8,970 nucleotides of DNA, from contig DATKKX010000485.1 in assembly GCA_035542775.1 (NCBI GenBank), forward strand, positions 1-8,970. Reading direction: 5' to 3'. Under the pieces are notes generated by a model. The model was given only the letters and a program-made list of their open reading frames with translations. It made no database searches and was not told where the DNA came from. Source of the stretch: DATKKX01 sp035542775. GTDB taxonomy: Bacteria > Planctomycetota > Phycisphaerae > UBA1845 > UTPLA1. The position numbers and the translations under genes were made by a program. Below, piece after piece: positions 6,859 through 8,970 of this stretch (its first letter is position 1; every line of letters starts with the position of its first letter).

Positions 6859-8970
6859 GTGCTTGTGAGACTGGCCGACGCGGTGATGGGCCACCCGATC
6901 GTGAAGGCCCTTTGCGGCCGGCTTGGGGAAAACGATAAGACCCCCCTGGCGGCAAACGGGCTGTGGGGGTCCGCTGCGCCTGTCTTGGCATCGCTCGTCG
7001 CCCGTCACCTCAATCGCCCGCTGCTCCATGTCACCGCCCATTTCGAAGAGGCTGATAACGCCCGGGACGACATGGAGACCATGCTGGGTGCGGCGGTCGA
7101 GTTGCTGCCCGCGTGGGAGACCCTGCCGGGAGAGGGGGCGGCCGCAGGGGAGATCGGGGCGGAGCGGACGCGGCTGTGCGCCTTTCTGTCGCAGCAGGGG
7201 GCCACTGAGTCTTCCGAACGGGTGACCATCATCGTGGCACCGGTGCAGGCCCTGATGCAGCCCGTACCGTCGCCGGCGGCCATCGATGCCAATTCCCTGA
7301 TGATCGCGGTCGGGCAGCGGCGGGACCCGGAAGAGATCGCCAGGTTTCTGGCGGATCGTGGGTTCGAGCGGCTCGATCAGGTGGAGCAGCCGGGCGATCT
7401 CGCCCTACGCGGCGGCATCATGGACATCTTCGCGTCGACGGACATCGATCCCGTGCGGATCGAGTTCTTCGGTGATCAGATCGAATCGATCCGGCAGTTC
7501 GAGGTCGGCACGCAGCGATCCATGCGGACGTTGGCTGTGGCGCGGATCACGCTGCCGCCGGACGCGAGCAAGACTCCGGTCAGCGAAACGACCAGCTTCT
7601 TGAAATACCTGCCGGCGGATTCGCTGGTGGTGCTCGACGGGCCCCTCGAGATCGCCGAGATCGGCAAGACTATCCTGGATCGCCTGGGTAATCCGATCGG
7701 CCACTACCCGATTGACGCGCTCATGCGGCAGGCTGGGGGCTTCCGGCAGTTGCATTTGAGCCGTTTTCCATTGGCGACGGTGGGGGAGGCCGACACTTTC
7801 GCGCTGGCCTGCGAGGCGATCCCGACGTTTGAAGCCAAGGCGACAGATGCCGTCAGGCAGCTCGTGGCGCTGGGGCGTGAGCGGACCGTCCTGGTCTATT
7901 GCGACAACAAGGGCGAAGAGGAGCGGCTGCGGGAATTGATCGGGCAGGGATTGGAGGAGGAGGCCAAGGCGGGCGTGACAGCGGCGGCGCCGCGGATCGA
8001 GACCAGTATCGGCCTGGTCCATCGAGGGTTCTGCTGGAAGAGTGCGGCCTCGGAAGAAGAGGGACGGCTTCAGTCGAGGCCGGGGGCTGCGGGCGCGGAG
8101 TCGCTCACCGTTGTGCCGCACCATGAATTGTTCCGGCGGTACACCCAGAGGCGGCGGATCCGCAAAGTCGCGGCGAGCCGGCCGATTGAGACTTTCCTCG
8201 ATTTGACCGAGGGCGATTACGTCGTCCATCTCGTCCACGGCATCGGGCGTTACATCGGCATGAAGACGATGCGGAAGGGCGACTCGCGGAAAAGCGAGGA
8301 GTTCCTGACGCTCCGATTTGCCGACGACGCCACGATCCACGTTCCGGCATCGCAGATCGATCTGGTTCAGAAATACATCGGACCCAAGGCCGTGCGGCCC
8401 CCCCTGTCGAAACTCGGCGGGACGAGGTGGCAGACCACCAAGGCCAAGGTCGAAGAAGCGGTTACGGATCTGGCGGCGGAGCTGTTGCGAATCCAGGCGG
8501 CCCGTGAATCGCAGGATGGCCTGGCCTATCCGCAGGACACGCACTGGCAGACCGAATTCGAAAATGCCTTCCTTTACACCGAGACGCCGGACCAGATTTC
8601 GACTCTGGTCGACATCAAAGCAGACCTCACGCGGCCCCGACCCATGGACCGGCTGCTCTGCGGCGATGTGGGCTACGGCAAGACGGAGCTGGCCATGCGA
8701 GCGGCCTTCAAGGTCATCGAATACGGCAAGCAAGTGGCCGTGCTCGTGCCGACAACGGTGTTGGCGGAGCAGCATTTTCGCACCTTTCGGGAGCGGATGG
8801 CGGATTATCCGTTTGTGATCGAGTGTCTCAACCGATTCCGCGGGGCGAAACAGCAGCGTGAGATCGTCGCCGCCGCCAAGAAAGGCCAGGTGGACGTGCT
8901 CATCGGGACACACCGCATTTTGTCGAGGGACGTCGGTTTCGCCGACCTGGGCCTGGTGGTGATCGACGAG
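6859..8970 (+). CDS. mfd: Transcription-repair coupling factor Mfd, N-terminal about 700 residues (3' end outside window)
   Basis: Mfd is a cytoplasmic ATP-driven DNA translocase that removes stalled RNA polymerase and recruits UvrA/UvrB for nucleotide excision repair. The frame is open from 6727 to the window end. Numbering from GTG 6859: the UvrB-like module includes W-E-T-L-P (W86), I-I-V-A-P-V-Q-A-L-M-Q and L-R-G-G-I-M-D-I-F (R184). The RNA-polymerase-interacting domain has V-V-H-L-V-H-G-I-G-R-Y near 455 and F-A-D-D-A-T-I-H-V-P. Then comes the helicase core: T-P-D-Q, M-D-R-L-L-C-G-D-V-G-Y-G-K-T-E (Walker A Lys608), V-L-V-P-T-T-V-L-A-E-Q-H (motif Ia) and I-G-T-H-R-I-L. The window ends in V-V-I-D-E, the start of motif II. 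About 450 residues are missing relative to E. coli Mfd (1148). Start is uncertain: no good ribosome site exists, and ATG 6787, GTG 6865, GTG 6883 and ATG 6886 are alternatives. I chose 6859 because the L-V-R-L-A-D-A-V-M-G-H-P helix looks like a usual Mfd N-terminus. Confidence 0.96.
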   Translation, partial: MLVRLADAVMGHPIVKALCGRLGENDKTPLAANGLWGSAAPVLASLVARHLNRPLLHVTAHFEEADNARDDMETMLGAAVELLPAWETLPGEGAAAGEIGAERTRLCAFLSQQGATESSERVTIIVAPVQALMQPVPSPAAIDANSLMIAVGQRRDPEEIARFLADRGFERLDQVEQPGDLALRGGIMDIFASTDIDPVRIEFFGDQIESIRQFEVGTQRSMRTLAVARITLPPDASKTPVSETTSFLKYLPADSLVVLDGPLEIAEIGKTILDRLGNPIGHYPIDALMRQAGGFRQLHLSRFPLATVGEADTFALACEAIPTFEAKATDAVRQLVALGRERTVLVYCDNKGEEERLRELIGQGLEEEAKAGVTAAAPRIETSIGLVHRGFCWKSAASEEEGRLQSRPGAAGAESLTVVPHHELFRRYTQRRRIRKVAASRPIETFLDLTEGDYVVHLVHGIGRYIGMKTMRKGDSRKSEEFLTLRFADDATIHVPASQIDLVQKYIGPKAVRPPLSKLGGTRWQTTKAKVEEAVTDLAAELLRIQAARESQDGLAYPQDTHWQTEFENAFLYTETPDQISTLVDIKADLTRPRPMDRLLCGDVGYGKTELAMRAAFKVIEYGKQVAVLVPTTVLAEQHFRTFRERMADYPFVIECLNRFRGAKQQREIVAAAKKGQVDVLIGTHRILSRDVGFADLGLVVIDE

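Noticed and set aside
4907..6991. 694-codon open frame on the minus strand
   Set aside because: It lies wholly opposite hydrolase copy 2 and the start of mfd, is Arg/Pro/His-rich with no domain, and a similar open frame occurs opposite copy 1 (1408-2181). This is what GC-rich coding DNA gives on its reverse strand.
7405..8913. 502-codon open frame on the minus strand
   Set aside because: It is antisense to unmistakable mfd sequence and shows no recognisable motif.

Overview
The window is GC-rich bacterial DNA, most likely from a planctomycete (Planctomycetota, perhaps Phycisphaerae or a relative). The clearest pointer is the complete secreted protein at 3584-6664. It has a signal peptide followed directly by a dockerin-like domain of the 'GDLNCDGVVN...FVLALTDP' style that is common in planctomycete exported proteins. 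The phylum is an inference; there is no rRNA or other marker here.

Layout, all genes on the + strand: (1) 1-2106, the 3' two thirds of a large secreted alpha/beta-hydrolase whose start lies before the window. (2) 2172-3332, an exported protein of unknown function made of two tandem copies of one roughly 160-180-residue module. (3) 3333-3583, a spacer with a strong GC hairpin and the leader of the next gene. (4) 3584-6664, a complete second copy of the hydrolase: signal peptide, dockerin-like domain, beta-rich linker, alpha/beta-hydrolase with a visible Ser-Asp-His set, and three C-terminal beta-sandwich-like modules. (5) 6665-6858, a spacer containing what appears to be the decayed beginning of a second copy of gene 2. 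(6) From about 6859 to the window end, the N-terminal 700 or so residues of Mfd, the transcription-repair coupling factor, cut by the window edge just after helicase motif II begins.

The two hydrolases align over all 702 shared codons without a single insertion or deletion (constant offset of 4558 bases) at about 85% amino-acid identity by eye. The similarity runs past both stop codons into the leader and signal-peptide coding region of gene 2. The simplest history is a tandem duplication of a [hydrolase + gene 2] unit, after which the second gene-2 copy was reduced to a remnant lying just upstream of mfd. Gene 2 itself later, or earlier, duplicated internally.

How the genes might work together: the two hydrolases and the gene 2 product all carry or are expected to carry export signals, so they probably act outside the cytoplasm, with the hydrolases attacking an ester-type substrate that cannot be named from sequence. 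Mfd is a housekeeping DNA-repair translocase and is probably unrelated to the upstream cluster. I saw no tRNA, rRNA, CRISPR array, transposase or phage gene.
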